From: Coriobacteriia bacterium
GTDB taxonomy: Bacteria > Actinomycetota > Coriobacteriia > Anaerosomatales > PHET01
Length of the DNA stretch: 64,000 nt
Direction: 5' to 3'
NCBI GenBank assembly: GCA_034370385.1
Contig: JAXMKZ010000024.1
Coordinates: 1-64,000, forward strand
Numbering within the stretch: position 1 is the first letter of the stretch; each line of letters starts with the position of its first letter. Positions 63,475 through 64,000 of the stretch are shown one piece after another. A model generated the notes under the pieces. That model made no database searches. It saw nothing but the letters and a program-made list of their open reading frames with translations, and was not told where the DNA came from. A program made the translations under genes and the position numbers.

Positions 63475-64000
63475 GCGGCGGGAGGCCGGTCCACTGGATC
63501 GTCCCGGCGTACAACGAGGCCGCTTCGATTGTCGACCTGACCGATCGCATCGCCGAGGTATCCGCCCAGCAGGGCTGGGAATGGGACCTGCTCGTCGTCG
63601 ACGATGGCAGTACGGACGACACGGGCCCGCTTCTGCGCGCGCATGTCGAGCAGTACGGGCTACCGGTGAGCATCGTGCGCAACGAGCCCAACCAAGGGCT
63701 CGGCTTCACGATTCGCCGCGGCCTGCGAATGGGTTCTGAGAGGTCCGCTCCTGATGACGTGCTGATCACGCTCGACGCCGATCTCACGCAGGACCCCGGG
63801 TACGCGCCCTCCATGGTGGCCGAGCTTTCGGGGGGCTACGACGTGGTCATCGCCTCACGCTACCGGGCCGGCTCCGGCGTGCAGGGACTCTCCGGCCTCA
63901 GGCGTGCATTGTCCTACGGGGCGAGCGCCATGGTCGCGCTCGTGCGTCCTGTCTACAACGTGCGCGACTACTCCTGCGGGTTTCGGGCTTATCGTGCTTC
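63471..64000 (+). CDS. Glycosyltransferase, family 2 (dolichol-phosphate-mannose-synthase-like), 3' partial
   Basis: The first 176 codons run off the right edge with no stop. The sequence has VHWIVPAYNEAASIVDLTDR, LVVDDGSTDDTGPLL, NQGLGFTIRRGLRMG, ITLDADLTQDP (DxD) and IASRYRAGSGVQGLSGLRR, the pattern of polyprenyl-phosphate glycosyltransferases. GTG 63471 overlaps the leuB-fragment stop, and no separate Shine-Dalgarno sequence is seen, so translation probably depends on the fragment. Confidence 0.88.
   Translation, partial: MSGGRPVHWIVPAYNEAASIVDLTDRIAEVSAQQGWEWDLLVVDDGSTDDTGPLLRAHVEQYGLPVSIVRNEPNQGLGFTIRRGLRMGSERSAPDDVLITLDADLTQDPGYAPSMVAELSGGYDVVIASRYRAGSGVQGLSGLRRALSYGASAMVALVRPVYNVRDYSCGFRAYRA

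Overview
The window looks like a chromosomal segment of a high-GC, anaerobic, Gram-positive-type actinobacterium. Three things suggest this: leaderless-looking starts, a T-box leader of the kind found in Gram-positive bacteria, and several multihaem c-type cytochromes. A Coriobacteriia relative of the Anaerosomatales (OPB41) type would fit, but this is inference from gene content and no rRNA marker is present. I saw no rRNA, tRNA, CRISPR array, transposase or integrase.

Layout. Positions 2-2473 carry the 3' part of a roughly 20-haem cytochrome with C-terminal binding-type domains. A terminator and an isoleucine-type T-box leader follow, then the branched-chain and serine block ilvD-ilvB-ilvN-ilvC-aminotransferase-serA (2870-10554), which ends at a strong terminator. 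A convergent VapBC-type toxin-antitoxin pair (10616-11312) separates this from leuA (11607-13154), which has its own short leader ORF. From 13.2 to 47.3 kb lies a large surface-glycan island. It holds four large polymerase/ligase-type membrane proteins (a fifth lies at 54.6 kb), an ABC glycan exporter (Wzm/Wzt-like), many GT4 and GT2 glycosyltransferases, and a leftward operon (35290 to 23791) for an activated nonulosonic-acid-like sugar: two NeuB-like synthases, a PseG-like hydrolase, a cytidylyltransferase, a pyruvyltransferase, an acetyltransferase and transferases.

leuC (47332-48600) sits alone inside this glycan territory. It is followed by an electron-transfer block (48808-54591): a TPR membrane protein, an NHL beta-propeller protein and three multihaem cytochromes. 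That block runs with almost no gap into another ligase and more glycosyltransferases. The last part (58.8-64.0 kb) makes and attaches a modified deoxyamino-sugar: epimerase-cupin fusion, DegT aminotransferase, GT4, methyltransferase, and a GT2 cut by the window edge.

The most striking signals are three. First, broken pieces of amino-acid genes (an aminotransferase tail, an internally deleted leuA, a leuB start) each sit exactly against the start of a glycan gene, as if the glycan island grew inside, and partly from, a duplicated amino-acid operon. Second, a small unrecognised protein family is encoded immediately upstream of two paralogous GT4 enzymes. Third, the cytochrome block is contiguous with a glycan-ligase operon, which raises the possibility of glycosylated extracellular cytochromes.
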